Shown: positions 21,585-34,210 of the stretch, in pieces
Layout: the number at the start of each line of letters is the position of its first letter
Position numbering within the stretch: position 1 is the stretch's first letter
Assembly: GCA_035610365.1 (NCBI GenBank)
Contig: CM069432.1
Span: 224,338,532-224,402,531 of the forward strand
Length of the DNA: 64,000 nt
Reading direction: 5' to 3'
From: Aquatica leii
Taxonomy: Eukaryota > Arthropoda > Insecta > Coleoptera > Lampyridae
Translations under genes and position numbers: made by a program
Notes under the pieces: generated by a model
The model's database searches: none
Told to the model about the DNA's origin: nothing
The model's input: the letters and a program-made list of their open reading frames with translations, nothing else

Positions 21585-23688
21585 TCCCTAAAGTTAAAGA
21601 TAAAAAAAAATATTGTCAAAAATATACAAAAACGTGGGAAACAGATCCAGACTTAAAAGGTTAAGTAATTCCATTGTATTTACGAGTTATTTTGAAAAAA
21701 TAAAAAATACAATTAAGATTTTTAAATTTTCTACACGTGCATTTTTTTACTTTTCTTAATATGAATTGCTATATCTGCATAGTTACTCAACCATCGTGTG
21801 TCGTTATTTACAATTTATTTTCTTCAGGTTGGCTTGCAGCTGATAGTACAAATGACAATTTGGCGTATTGTCGTTATTGCTGTGTTGGTTTAAAAGCTCA
21901 CAAAAATGATTTAATTAGTCATGCAAAAACTGAGAAACATAAAAAATCGACCGAATAGGAAAAATCAGCACAAGCAACTACACCTATATCTAAAATGTTA
22001 ACCAATGTTAGCGGAAATTACAAAAATCGTGGAATTAAAAATAGCTGCCTTTATCACTGAACATTGTTCTTTGTTGACAGTTGATCATTTAATACACTAC
22101 CGCAACTTGATCCTTCATCAAACGCCTTAAAAAACCTCAAACTTTATCGTACTAAGTGTTCGATGTTAATAAAAAATCTGCTTGGTCCATCAATGTTTGA
22201 AGATTTAATTGAAGAGATCGGAGATTCTCCTTATTCAATTATTATCGATGAGACCACAGATCTATCCACACAAAAAGTATTATGTAACATGGTACGTTTT
22301 TTTTTCTCACGCGACAAGACAAGTTGTGACAACTTTTTACCGGATAATAAAAGTAATTGAATGTGATGCAAAAAGTTTACATGGATTAATAGTAAATCGA
22401 TTTAAAAAAGATGACTTAAAACTTGAAAATTTGATTGGAATTGGAGTTGATGGGGCTAACGTTATAGTTGGTTAATATAATTCTGTTACTGCCTTATTAA
22501 AAAGAGAACTGTCTGATTTAATTATTGTCAAATGTGTTAGCCACTCCTTGCGCCTATGCGCGGAAAAAGCTACCGAACTATTACCACGGCAACTAGTTGT
22601 GGTTCTCATATAGCCCTAAACGGTTGGATAACTATAGAAATTTATATGAGACCATAAATAATAAAGATCCCAATAAAATTCAAGGACTCAGTGGAACCGG
22701 CTGGCTTGCCCGCTATCAAGCTATCTGCACTATATTGGATCAGTGGGATGAATTGAAGTTGCTTTTTTTAATCGCCAAATCTGATGACAAGTGTTTCATG
22801 GCAGAACGCCTCTATGACATCATGAAAAAACGAATTGAAAACAGTGATTCAGTTAAATGTTCTTTTTCAAAGCGACAATGTGGAACCTACTAAACTATTC
22901 GAAGATTTATTTTTGTTGTACAAAAACTTACTGCAACGACTTGTTTCATCTTATTTAAAAAATTGGTGGATTCGGAACTGGTAGAGTTTAATTTCAAGGA
23001 GCATCTAATGCATACAGCTTAAATATATTTTGGATTTGTTTTTCAAAATATATCATAAGAGCTTTCAGTCAATGATTTGGCGGATGTTAGAGAAAGATGC
23101 AAAAACTTTCTTTGCTGCTTGGTAGAGCAAATCCAACAAAGACTTCCTAAAAATTTATCTATGCTAAAAATAATTTCTGATTTACATCCAAGAGTCGCTA
23201 CAACGCAAGTTAAACCGGATTTTAAAGCAATATTGAGCCATATACAGCGAACTCACATCTATGGCAATAAAAATGATGTCGGGGCTGAGTGGATTTAAGT
23301 AAGTAATAAACAGTGGACAAATATCTCTAGTTCGGCGAATTTTTATTATGAGGTTTACAAATATGTTGATGCAGCTAGCTGTAGGTGGTTCGAAAATGTG
23401 GCAAAATTTGGATTGGCATTCGTCACGGTACCGAACTTAAATGCAAGCGTTGAACGTGCCTTCTCTACATATAACATTGTTAAAAATAAGTTGCGTAACA
23501 GAATATCGATTGAAATGTTACAAAATATGATTATGATTCGATTCACGTTGCAACGGAATGGTGAATCATGCACAACATTTCAACCGTCCGCAAAAATGTT
23601 GAAATTATTTAATGTTTATATGTATGATTTTAAAAAGTCAGAATCTGAAGAAATTGATTTGTTACTTGAAGTTTTCGATAATTTATGA
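21585..23688 (+). pseudogene. hAT-superfamily transposase pseudogene (BED-type N-terminus)
   Basis: Pieces of a full hAT transposase occur in order. A short exon (21585-21659, ending ETDPDLK) has a GTTAAG donor. It joins across an intron to 21828, where GWLAADSTND is followed by the zinc-finger set CRYC...HAKTEKH. LIEEIGDSPYSIIIDETTD (about 22210) carries the first conserved acidic block, IGIGVDGANV (about 22440) the second, and GTGWLARYQAI with QWDELKLLF follows. The C-terminal dimerisation region includes PNLNASVERAFSTYNIVKNK with RNRISIEMLQ (23430-23520). Stops and frame changes at about 21958, 22360, 22475, 22893 and 23298 make it dead. I could not fix terminal inverted repeats or a target duplication; AGGGATT/AATCCCT-like words near 21266 and 23850 are candidates only. 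Confidence 0.85.
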
Positions 23689-25272
23689 ATAAAAAATATT
23701 GAAAAATGTTGCTGAATGAAATTGTTTATTGATTGTTTTGAATTTATTATTTGTTTAATGATATTTTATTATTTATTAATTATTTATAATGTATTATTTA
23801 TGTAATAATATTTAATTATTTATTTAATAAATGTTAAAACTTTTGTAGGGAGAATCCCTAGTAATTGTGGGGATTTTAGGGGTTTTTGATTGGAGCTTTA
23901 GGGAGATAAATTTTTGAGAGTTAGAAACGCTGAAATATCGTCATTTGCACTTTTTCTTTCAGTAACATTTACCACTCTGAAGATGCAAGCTGCAATGTCT
24001 TGCGAAACGTCAGTTTGTTTGGGTTCACAAACAACAATACGGCAAAGGACAAGTTCTACTTCTTGTTTTGGCTCTCAAGAAGAGACTAGGACCAAGTCTA
24101 AGTCTGGATATTTAACAACAACGCTGTCTAAGCCGAAAGTCGCTTATAATCATAAAACTGATGCAGATTATAAAATATGAAGGTTCATACAGGATTCTCC
24201 CCAAAATTCCTCAACAATTTGTATTACCCGCAACTACATAAAATCCCCAAATGTGGAATTCTACTATAATTGGCAACGCTAGTATTTCACATATATTTAA
24301 AACGATATGTACTTAAAACAGTCAAAACTATATTCTTAAAAGACGCCATCAGTTTCAAAACGTCTGAACTTGATAAAATCTCGTGTCTCTTTTTAATATA
24401 TAATTGTTAAAAAAAAATAACTTAAGTTATTTCTTATGAATCTATTAATAACTTTTAATGTTTGATATAATTACAAACAAATGCGATCTAATCAATCTGA
24501 TTAACCACACCTTTGATGAGACATTAATATAAACATCATGTAGTGAGACAATTTTAAACTAATTAAGATTAAAGTTAATCTTATTTGCGCGCGAAATGTA
24601 GCTTTGCGGAAAACAGTAAAAACACTTTTATATTAACGTCTCATCACTTCTTATGTTGGCTTTCTTTAGTTTCGAAAACAATTATTCCATTCATACAAGT
24701 ACTTTCTTAAATTAATAGATTGCAAAATTCAAACTAATCTAACCCCACTTTTACACCTACCAACTCTCCCTTAAGTCTAATTTTATGAAATTTTTATTTC
24801 TTTGGTGGATTTTTTAAGTTTGTTGTATTTAGTTTGTCAAACTACTTGTTTTTCTCATATAAATTAAAAAATATTGATGACAGCAAAATCGAAGAAACAA
24901 TTGGGTAGCATACTTACTCAAAGAACCAAATCACAAAATGAAAAAACGAACCAATAGAATGGCCAAAATTCTAAAGCCAAAAACAAACTAGAATTTACAA
25001 AGCTTGCGACGTCGACGAAAGAGAAAACAAACGATTAGAGAAAGACAACACAATTGGAAATGTTCAAACTAGTAAGTGTTTATGAAAAAAAGTAACCTCC
25101 ACATCTTTAGAACCAATAGGAACTTTAGATAAAGCATTGTTACACTCGTATCATCGTGCCACAATATGCGGTTTCTGCGACTCGCAGACAAGACACTGCT
25201 GTATTCAGAAACTTTGGGTCTTATATGAGGCCAGTAAAAGTTACTACGGTAATGAATAACGTCTTAGCCACA
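23689..25272. other. AT-rich stretch with one small inverted repeat
   Basis: No coding similarity was recognised; the 88-codon plus-strand frame at 23914-24180 is low-complexity (S/T/K-rich) and unsupported. The inverted repeat TGATGAGACATTAATATAAA at 24514-24533 returns inverted at 24627-24646 with 19 of 20 matches, so a roughly 130-bp palindromic element is likely there. Confidence 0.5.
24514..24646. repeat. small palindromic element (about 130 bp)
   Basis: The 20-nt arm at 24514-24533 and its inverse complement at 24627-24646 differ at one position. They enclose a spacer that includes GCGCGCGAAA. The size and form fit a short MITE, though no target duplication is evident. Confidence 0.6.
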
Positions 25273-26260
25273 CAGCGGTATTCATAGTCGTTCACCGGCG
25301 ACTTGCTGGCGGTTCTCCACTCGCCAGAAGAAAATTTCAATGCATAATCGTTCGCCAGCATGCGTTCTACCACAAACTTCAGTAAAAAGCTGGCAAGTCG
25401 CTGGCGAACGGTTGGAGGTAGTCGATACCATCTCCGGCAATTGTCTGGCATTTGAAAGTTGCGAATTTTCGTTATTTGCAAAAAAAATGGAACGTGATTT
25501 AAATTTAATTTATATTGCAAACAGAAACATTTTTGATGCATACTTCGTCGGTATCAAATAATGAAATTAGTATAAATATGTTTTTATTTTTATTTCATTT
25601 TTCTTATTTAAAAGCTGACATCTGACTATTAATTTGAATATTAAAGTTATATTCGATACGTGGAAAGCCCATTAGTGCCGTATGACACTATACTTATTTC
25701 AGTACTGAATTCAGTATTGAAAATACTCGCATTGAAAAACGTACTGAAAATGTATCTGTGTATGCAATTGTGGAAATTTTTAGTAGGTTTTAAAGTTTAT
25801 AATGAAGATTAATTTAAAAAACGGTACAGATTTAGAAAAATTATAGTACTTGACATTTTACTACCAATCATACAAGACGACGAACTAATTACTAATAGAG
25901 AATTACCGGTTCCTGTATTAATTGCTATATATCTGAATTTGAATAAAAATATTCTTTTTGTCTGTCGATTATTTTACAGCCATCGTAAAAACACAAATAA
26001 TAAGTTTACTATCGTACATAGATAACCAGCTGCAGAAATATGATATATTTAAGCACGTGCATTTCATGTAAACATGTAAAGAAATGAAATGCGCATGATC
26101 AGTAAGACAAATCTTTTGCCGGCGTGGCGAACAGCGGGAGAACGACTATGCAATGCAAATTATGTTTTAGCCGTTCGCCGGAGAAACCTCCAACGAAACC
26201 GCCGGCAAATCGTTGGCGAGTCGCTAGCAACTCGCCGGCGATCGTCTATGAATACGGCCG
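25273..26260. mobile_element. inverted-repeat element with GCCGGCGA-rich ends (988 bp)
   Basis: The left end CAGCGGTATTCATAG and right end CTATGAATACGGCCG are inverse complements with two mismatches. Inside each end, words such as TCACCGGCGACTTGCTGGC, TCGCTGGCGAAC and CTCGCCGGCGATCG recur, making GC-rich islands in AT-rich DNA. The centre is AT-rich without a transposase. Its right end abuts the conserved part of a hAT transposase pseudogene (26261-26885), which it probably interrupted. The minus-strand open frame over 25221-25541 is a by-product of the repeats. The TATTCATAG terminus resembles PIF/Harbinger-type ends, but no duplication was confirmed. Confidence 0.65.
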
Positions 26261-26885
26261 TCAGAGACTTAAGATAATAATTTTCTGTATTTAAAGATGT
26301 CCAACAATCTGTGGTAATAGATAGTGTTTTTACACCACTGAGTAAATCCTTACATTTATTGTAACACTTTTCATACATTGCTAGAATTAGTGTCTTTGAT
26401 ATTCATCTTTTACTTGGAAGAGAGCACGAAGCATTTAATGTTTAAACAAACTTTTTAAAACCTTCATCTACCAGAACACTGAACGGCTGGAAATTTTTTG
26501 TAAAAAGTTCTAATAAAACTTTGTTAATTTTGTTGGTGGCAGTTGTGCTTAATGTTTGTGGTACAAAAGAAGAAATTCTTTTCTGAATAAATTTAGTTAT
26601 AAATAACTGTGGCTGGGAGTTCATGGATGTTCCAGGTGATACAAGTGAATGAAAATCCAATGGTAATAAGTTTGAAAGTGTTGGTCGACTACACGTTGAC
26701 GAGATGTTTTCGATTGTTTTTGATTTTGATGACGATGCAGGGTAAGATGAATCTAATGTTTTTATAAATCAAAATTTGTACTTTTAAAACAAAAGTATCT
26801 ATTGCAAATATTGCAATTTGCATAAAATTCTTCACCTGGAATCGATATGAAAGAATTCTATATTTCCCTTGTTTTTTGACTTTTA
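26261..26885 (-). pseudogene. BED-finger hAT transposase, 5' part (ZBED-like)
   Basis: On the minus strand the order is a BED-type finger (CNICNRYF near 26800 with a following LYKH), then a linker. Next comes INKVLLELFTKNFQPFSVLV ending DEGFKKFV (26442-26560), then YEKCYNKCKDLLSGVKTLSI with TTDCWTSLNTENYYLK and LTAVFIDD (26262-26378). That is the characteristic 'QPFSVVE..GF' to 'TTDxWTS' region of hAT proteins of the ZBED type. The frame breaks between blocks and the rest of the transposase is not found. The similarity stops exactly at the right end of the inverted-repeat element at 26260, which looks nested within it. It is a different family member from the hAT pseudogene at 21.6-23.7 kb. 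Confidence 0.8.
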
Positions 26886-28725
26886 TAAGACATTTATAAT
26901 TTTTCACAAATAATAACTATCGTAACTGCATAACTGCAAAGTATCTACTAACTAAAGTTGAAAAACAATACATGGGTCGTGTGCGAATGCTCATAATTAA
27001 GTAGGAAAATTTTGGTATTAATGTATTGTGTACTTTCGATGGATAACTTTACTTATATGGTCGACTTGCTGAATAGATGAAAATAAGTCCGATTTACATA
27101 CACGAATAATACGATGCATACGCATATGCATATCTGTATTGTTGGTTGCTTGTCAGATTATTTTTTTCATTAGCTGGTCAATGATTAGGTATAGAAATGA
27201 TCATGTATTGAATATTAAAAAACAGATCATCTCTAAAATTTTATTCTTTACCAGTCTACTTCAATTTACGTTCTGTAATACTTTATAATAATGCTTTTAT
27301 CATTTACTTCATTCATAACATAAACTATTTTTTTACAAAAATCAAATATCTTTATTATCGATCACAAATAAAAAATAACAACAACAAACGTACTTGAAGT
27401 TTATCGACAGAAAAATTTGAACTTCAAAATAGCAATTATATTGTTTATTATAAATATCATTACAATTCTTGTAAAATTTAATACCTATAAACTAAAATAA
27501 TAATTTTGTATTACAACGGTTTTATAACCTTTTGCAAAGTATTTACCTTCACTAGGTACTTCACATCACGGAGAAGGGGCTTTATTTTTGTTCAACGGTG
27601 TACCTGAAATCACAAAAAACATTAGAATACAATTTGTGTAAAATAACATAAGGGGTCGCAGCGTAATGCTATAGGTTAAGCCCTGCATGAGAGTGGTGTA
27701 TGCTATTACACTTTCGACCAGAGTAACGTAAAATATTCTTCGTGTTGCTCTTTGTAAAATACCATTTTTATCTAGAAAATTTAAAAATAACCGACATTAA
27801 AAAGTGAAATGTCCGTCCTATGACTTTTTGCTTTCGCTATTACGTAGGTAGTAACAAAAGTTTATTAGCGTTTTCAATAGGCGCAGCACTAAATTAGGTA
27901 TGTGCATGTTATAGTTTTAACATTTTCAGTAACTTATTCTTGTGGGTAGTCATAATGATACTGTTTCGGATGGATAGCAAAGCTTGATACACGCAAACCA
28001 TGCAATGTAATAAATCATTTTGAATGTCTTTTGATATATTTTCAAAGACTGTATTTTATTGCAAATGTTCTTTAATGCTAAAAATAACTTAGAAAAACGT
28101 ACGTAAGCTTTTATGTAAACCAAGATGTAATCATGTTTTAAGCAGTTTATTATTGTAGATAACATGTATATATAACATAGTTCTTTAGTTGCTTATTATG
28201 TTCAGCAATACTCATACAATAAGTACTATTTAATTGTTTTTAAATGTCTTTCATTTTTATACATTTTTTTTTAATTCGCCTACATTTTTTTCTTAAGACA
28301 AGATAAAAAAAAAGATTTGTCTGTAAGTATCGCGAGTTAAAATTGGCAGAATGTTTTGCTGTACACTACATTTCACTCGTTTGACCATACCTTTGAACTG
28401 AGAATGAAAAAGAATAGTCTTAGTATTTTTTATTTTAAACAGTCGGCATACATCTAGGACTCAACGTTTGAGCTTGCTACTGTTTCTGTTTTTTGGTTTG
28501 GTATAATAGTCTTCAGCTATTTAGTAAAGTAATTTATAGCCACGCATGCATTACAACACAATTTCATTGTGGTTTTTTGCAGTTCACCGAGTAGAACACT
28601 CGTACTAGTGACTTACCGAAGTATCTCCATTAAATGTACACTTCCAATACTCGCTTCTTTAGTAGTATTAATTGTATCTGCTCCTAGTGACTTTGACAAA
28701 TTCTAGGTATTGGTTTAAAAGATCG
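26886..28725. other. AT-rich stretch, nothing assigned
   Basis: No conserved coding motif was found on either strand. A sequence beginning GACTTGCTGAATAGAT at about 27063 recurs at about 39290, so it is a dispersed repeat of unknown class. Short minus-strand frames (26689-26907 and 27950-28165) are lysine/isoleucine-rich and unsupported. Confidence 0.4.
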
Positions 28726-28730
28726 GCTTC

Positions 28731-28970
28731 TGTTGATTATATGATTAATTTATTTGTGGACTGTATATTAAAGTACTTGTATTTAATTATTATATTTATT
28801 TGCTTATACGAGTTCTTACATCACTATTCTATACTACTTGGTTGATTCTAATGCTTGAATGAATACATTTTTATAAATCTTAAACTTAATCATTGTCCCC
28901 ACCCTTACTACTTAGGGTGACTGTGATTTGCTATGAATCATTAGCAGCGGCGTATCTTTAAGATTTAACA
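28731..28970 (-). repeat. 3' LTR of the BEL/Pao element
   Basis: 240 bp, TG...CA ends on either strand (starts TGTTGATTATATG and ends GATTTAACA on the plus strand). It differs from the other LTR at two bases, near 28873 (T versus A) and near 28930 (G versus A). Confidence 0.95.
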
Positions 28971-28985
28971 TATGCTGCCCGCCTT
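28971..28985 (-). promoter_or_regulatory. polypurine-tract candidate
   Basis: In element orientation AAGGCGGGCAGCATA stands directly before the 3' LTR. Its purine-rich character and its place fit the plus-strand primer of reverse transcription. Confidence 0.55.
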
Positions 28986-29137
28986 GAAATGAATAATTTC
29001 AACATTTATATCTACATGTGATCTGATAGTATTGACTGTAACCCATTTCTAATAATAATTACATATAACTACTAAAACTCTAAGTCATTTCTATACCATT
29101 ATTACTTGTTTAAGAAAAAAATTAAAAAATGTTTTTT

Positions 29138-30640
29138 TTATGTGTCTAATGGTAACGCACAATATTGTCTAACAGCACGTTTAATTACACTATTTTGAGT
29201 TTTAATGGTAACCACTCTAAGAATACCATCTGTTCCTGGATGAAGTTCTGTCACTCTTCCCATTGTCCACTTAGTTGGGTAATCGTTGTCACTTTTCACT
29301 AACACTAGTGTTCCCACTTTAATTAAGTTTGCACTGTTTTGCTTCCACTTCGTACGAACTTGAATCTCGGATACTACTTCTTTGTGCCATCGTTTCCAGA
29401 AGTGTTGACGTAATGATTCAATTAATTTAAATTTGTTTAACCGGTTAGTTGATATGTTAGTAATATTTGGTTCAGGTAGTGCCGTTAACGATTTTCCAAT
29501 TAAAAAATGTGCTAGAGTTAATGCTGACATGTCTTCAGGGACTGAGGATAAAGGACAAAGCGGTTGGGAATTTAAGATACCTTCAATTTGTGTTAAAACT
29601 GTGGTAAACTCTTCGAACGTTAGTTTTGATTCTCCTACTACCCTTTTTAAATGGTATTTAGTTAATTTTATTCCGGCTTCCCAAATTCCTCCAAAATGAG
29701 GTGAGCGTGGAGGATTAAAATGCCAATTTATGCTATTTTCCGCAAGGTAATTTGAAATTGTGTCACTTTTCGTTTTTAAAATTATTTCAATTAATTTATT
29801 ATTTGCACCGATAAAATTTGATCCATTGTCTGAGTAAATATTTACTAGTCGTCCCCGTCTAGCAATAAATCTTTTTAATGTTGCAATAAATGCGTTAGAA
29901 GTTAACTCTGACACTAACTCAATATGCACTGCCTTTGTACACATGCAAACAAATAAATAAATGTAACCTTTGATAAATTTTGCATATCTTAGTTTTCTGT
30001 CTTTTAGTACAAAAGGACCTCCATAATCAACCCCTACGTTTTCAAAGGGCAAAAATGAATTTACTCTGACTGATGGCAAATTACCCATAAGGTAACAAGT
30101 ATTAGTTCGTTGTGCTTTAAAACAAGTAATAAAATTTTTTATTACCTTTTTTGAAGCACTGCGGCCAGATATTGGCCAAAATTTCTCTCGTATAGAGTAT
30201 AATAATGTTTGCGCTCCACAATGCAGTAAAGCTTCATGCTCATTTTTTAAAATTAAATGTGTTAAATTATTATTGCGTGGTAAAATAATTGGATGTTTCT
30301 TGTCGTATGTACAATTAGATTCTTGTATCCTACCTCCTACTCTTATTAAATTATTCTTATCAAGAAACGGATTAAGAGATAGTATTTTACTTTTATTACT
30401 CACGGTTTTATTATTACTCAGCTCCTTGTATTCTAACGACAAGCATTCTTTTTGAACGATACGTACTAAATATATTAATGCATTGTTCAATTCGGTCACA
30501 GTTAAAGTACCAAATTGTCTTTTTTCCCTTACAGTACTAGCATTTGTTCTAAACCTAAGAATGTACGGTATAGTTCTTTGTAAACGTTTTAAATCTGAAA
30601 AGTTGTCAATTAACTCGACTTTGTTAATGTTAAATAACAT
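29138..30640 (-). pseudogene. BEL/Pao integrase and C-terminal domain (open, but cut off from RT)
   Basis: An open frame of 500 codons carries the integrase. The N-terminal zinc-binding region includes HEALLHCGAQTLL followed by ITCFKAQR. The catalytic core has D in NVGVDYGGPF, D in IYSDNGSNFIG and E in FGGIWEAGIK, so the DDE triad is complete. The tail LVKSDNDYPTKWTMGRV with VTELHPGTDG is the DUF5641-type C-terminal domain of Pao elements. This is the best-preserved part. Upstream, the frame does not connect to RNase H: the stretch expected between 'CTEWYHV' and this frame (about 100 or more residues including the usual NPAD motif) is missing at about 30640. Confidence 0.9.
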
Positions 30641-31073
30641 GATACCATTCTGTACAATGACTTATCGATTGAATTTCACCCCCACGATTACCAATAAAAG
30701 TTTTCCATTTACTTGGAGAACCGCGAATCCACGCTAACGTAATTGTCGAATCAGTCCAAAAATACCGCTGATCAAATGTAATTTTAATTGATGCTAAAAC
30801 CTTTTTTATTAAGTTTGTTAACAATACTGCCGCGCACAATTCAAGTCGAGGTAACGTTATTTGCTTTACAGGCGCAACACGTGACTTAGCACACAATAAT
30901 TGCGTGACAATTAAATTGTTATTCTGAACGCATCTAATGTAAATGCAACTACCATAAGCTTTCTCAGATGCATGCGCAAATCCATGAATTTCTATTTTAA
31001 TATAATTGGAAATGATTGCTTGTCGCGGTATGTTTAAACTATTTAACGAATAAAGACTGTCTTTAAATTTATT
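30630..31073 (-). pseudogene. BEL/Pao RNase H region
   Basis: It is in the same frame as the RT segment but separated from it by a TAG at 31072-31074. IHGFAHASEKAYGSCIYI corresponds to the first catalytic block of Pao RNase H, where family members have FxDAS: here the aspartate is histidine. LPRLELCAAVLL and FWTDSTITLAW supply the other acidic positions. The frame ends after CTEWYHV. The histidine replacement and the stop both argue that this copy cannot complete reverse transcription itself. Confidence 0.8.
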
Positions 31074-32242
31074 CTATTTGCAAAGTAGCGATTGAGGTAC
31101 TGTTTCATCCCATCCTATTTTGAATCTCCATAATTCTTGTACAATTAATTTTGAAACTACAGTTATTGCACCTATCAAGCCTAATGGGTCGTAAATTTGA
31201 GAAATTGTTGATAATATAAACCGTTTCGCTACTTGATTATTTAAAGAAAGTTGTTGAATAGAGTATTGTATAACGTCGTATTTTGGGTTCCAACGTAAAC
31301 CGAGTGTTTTATTTTGTTGACTTTTGCCTAAATCTAAAATATCTAATTCTAATTCATTATTTGATTTTATTCCTTGTAAAATTTCTTTATTATTATTTGA
31401 CCACTTACGTAATTGTAACCCTGCACTACCTAATATTTGACAAAATTGTTGTTGAAAGTTTTTAAGTTCTTTAATTGAATTTGACCCTGTGATCAAATCA
31501 TCTACATAAAATTCTTCTTTAATAACCTTGCTAGCTAAAGGAAATTTATGTTCATTATCGATAGCTAATTGATACAAACATCTAATTGCTAAATACGGAG
31601 CCGAAGTTGTGCGTAGGTTACTGTATTTAATTGGTAACATTTTAATTCTAAGCTGGAATCTGAACGCCAAAATATTTTTTGAAATTTTCTTTGTTTTTCG
31701 GTAATCCAAATTTGCCTGTACATTTTTAAAACGTCCGCTGTCATAACGTATTTATGTAATCTAAAACGCAGTATTATTGAAAAAATGTCATTCTGAATAA
31801 CAGGGCCTTTATATTGAGTGTCATTTAATGATATTCCACTGCTTGTTTTTAAAGATGCATCAAAAACAACTCGCAACTTTGTGGTGAAACTATCATTTTT
31901 TAAAATTGAATGATGAGGTAAATAGTACCCTTCATTTACTGAATTTGCAATGTTTTCATTAATTTCTGACATGTGGCCTAATGTTTCATATTCTGTCATA
32001 AATTTTACATATTCTTTCTTTAACTCCCTATTGTTTTCAAGTTTACATTCCAACGCTTTAAACCTATTTATTGCTACTTTTTTGGAATCACCTAAATTAT
32101 TTATTAAGTTATTGAATGGAATATTTACAATAAAACGACCTGTGCTATCTCTTTGAGTCGTATTTTTAAAATGTAATTCGCAAAACCTTTCTTCTTCAGA
32201 TAATTGTCGCGTATTATTAATTTCTTTCTTTCTAATTGCCAA
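31074..32242 (-). pseudogene. BEL/Pao reverse transcriptase
   Basis: Two overlapping frames make up one RT. The upstream frame (32242-31589) has LSEEERFCELHFKNTTQRD, LRVVFDAS and MTADVLKMYRQI, then KCYQLNTVTY. The downstream frame (31709-31074) continues with SAPYLAIRCLYQLA and EEFYVDDLITG, whose YVDD is the polymerase active site. The shift lies near 31620. A further shift at about 32235, in an AG-rich run, separates it from the protease frame. Polymerase motifs themselves are intact; only continuity is lost. Confidence 0.88.
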
Positions 32243-33130
32243 AACTTATTTAACATGTTATCATTGTTATCGTCATTAATGCTAAAACAACTAGTAAATG
32301 TGGTTTGGTTATAATTAATATATACATCGCCTGCTAGTATCCACCCTAATTTAGTGTTTTGTAACGTTAACACATTAGTACCTAAATTAACCCGACCTTC
32401 GTTTAGTAATGACCAACTTAAACTAGAACCAATTAATAAATCTATCTCCGCCGAATGATTAAAATTGGGATCAGCAAGTCTTAAGTTTTTAGGAATTTCT
32501 AATATTTCTTTTTTAAATGACATTGATGGTAGTTTATCAGTAATAATAGGTAGAACTAAACAGTTAATTTCTGTTACAAAATCATTTATACAGGAAGATA
32601 TTACGATTTTAACATGCTGATTAATTTTTGATAATGCTTGACCGACTCCTTTTACTGCATAATTAACCGGCATATGTCTTAACCCTAACTTTTTAAACAT
32701 TTTTTCTGTTATAAAATTACTCTGTGATCCACTATCTAACAATGCCCTACATGTGATTGGAATGCCTTGATTATTAAATATTGTTACTTGAGCAGTAGAT
32801 AATAAAACTTGTAATGCCGTTGACGGTTTATTTATAATGTGATTTGTAACTGTTTCTTGGGGTTCAACTAAATTCACCGAAGATGACTCATTTGCAGTAT
32901 TCGGTTTATTGTGTGCAGGTGTTTCTAAATGCAAAAGAGCATTATGAGGCTTCGCGCACTTTCTACATTTACTAGAATAACAATTCACAGAAAGATGATT
33001 TTTTCGGAAACAATTTAAGCAAAGCTTTAATCTCTTTACTTCGGAAATTCTTTGTTCAGTAGCTAATTCTAAGAAAGATGAACAATTGTAAATAGCGTGT
33101 GCTTTCTTAAAAAAAAAAACAATTATTATA
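32125..33130 (-). pseudogene. BEL/Pao nucleocapsid zinc knuckle and protease
   Basis: The frame begins to match at KAHAIYNCSSFLEL and includes the C-x2-C-x4-H-x4-C knuckle CLNCFRKNHLSVNC and a second cysteine cluster CRKCAKPHNALLH. The aspartic protease active site follows as ALLDSGSQSNFIT (DUF1758 type), then SLSWSLLNEGRV and LGWILAG. It joins Gag upstream only through a shift inside an 11-base homopolymer at 33109-33119, and RT downstream through a shift near 32235. Confidence 0.85.
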
Positions 33131-34108
33131 GTTATTGGTACCAACAACCAAAGAGTTTGAATATTTCCTTTGAAATTGCGGTATATTGGGTTTAGATTTC
33201 TCATTTTTACTTAATTCTATTTTTTCCAAAAGGTCACACTTTGATTTTAAAAAATTATACATATCGTTTATATCCCTTAATTTATTTTGCGATTCATAAG
33301 CCTCCCATTCCCTTCTAGAGACAACATCAAACTTATTAGCTAAAATATAAATGATTAACCTATCCCAACTTTCAGTTTTTTCCCCTAATGTATCGAGAGA
33401 ACGTAAATGTTTTTTAATGTTATCTAATAAACTTCTTAATTGAATATGACACTCTTTAGTAATACGAGGTAGCTCAAAAATTGAATAAATGTGATTATGT
33501 ATTATTAATTCTTTATTTTCATATCTATCAATGAGTAATTGCCAAGCAGTTTGATAATTTTTACTTGATACTTCTACAGACTGAATGATTTGTGAAGGTT
33601 CTTTTTCTAAAGAAAATCGCAAATAATAAAATTTTTGAATGTTAGACAACGTATTATTTTTCTCTACTAAAGCATTAAATGAGTCCCGAAATTCCAACCA
33701 ATTTGAATACTGCCCGTCAAAGGTAACCAGTTTAATTGCAGGTAATTTTACTTGAACTTGATTATTGCTAGACGAGGGTGTTATTGATGATGCGCTAGTA
33801 TTTGATTTTTCTGTATAATCTAAACATACATTTTTGATTTTTGCTAATAAAGTAAAATAATCTTTTTCAAACTTCTCCCTTTCTTCATTATCAGATTCAG
33901 ATGAAATCGTTGTTTCTAATTGTGATTGTATAGTATCAAACTCATTCCATGAAGAATTTTCAAATTTTTCTAATCTACATGATAATTGCGTAATTACTTT
34001 CCTATTAATATTGTCGCGATCGATTAATTCAAAATAATTGTTTAATCGAGTTAGTCTCGCTTTGATTTGACCACGTTTCTGTCTCAAACTTTCCGCCATT
34101 CTTAACAC
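33107..34108 (-). pseudogene. BEL/Pao Gag (DUF1759 type)
   Basis: The frame opens at MAESLRQKRGQIKARLTR (the ATG at 34099 is the likelier start; a second ATG lies three codons above). It contains LPAIKLVTFDGQYSNWLEF, IQKFYYLRFSLEKEP and AWQLLIDRYENKELI, the DUF1759 capsid signature. The C-terminus runs into NNYNNCFFF at a run of 11 T on the coding strand, where a one-base slip would rejoin the zinc-knuckle frame. A sequencing error there is as likely as a true mutation. Confidence 0.9.
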
Positions 34109-34210
34109 AAATTGAATTATAGGAACGTGTTAAATGATTGTTATGGATTTAGGTATTTACAATTATATTGGAGATTTTTGATTTCTGCACTTAATCTACG
34201 GCTTGCTTTT

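Noticed and set aside
21240-23905. AGGGATTTTAGGGG-type words as termini of the hAT pseudogene
   Set aside because: The left (about 21266) and right (about 23850) occurrences are largely in the same rather than inverted orientation, and no 8-bp duplication was found.
25221-25541. Open minus-strand frame of 106 codons
   Set aside because: It spans the left GC-rich arm of the inverted-repeat element and shares its frame with repeats on both strands; no domain is visible.
31950-32156. Plus-strand frames across the BEL/Pao body (also 29433-29699, 30273-30737 and 31283-31465)
   Set aside because: All are antisense shadows of Gag-Pol.
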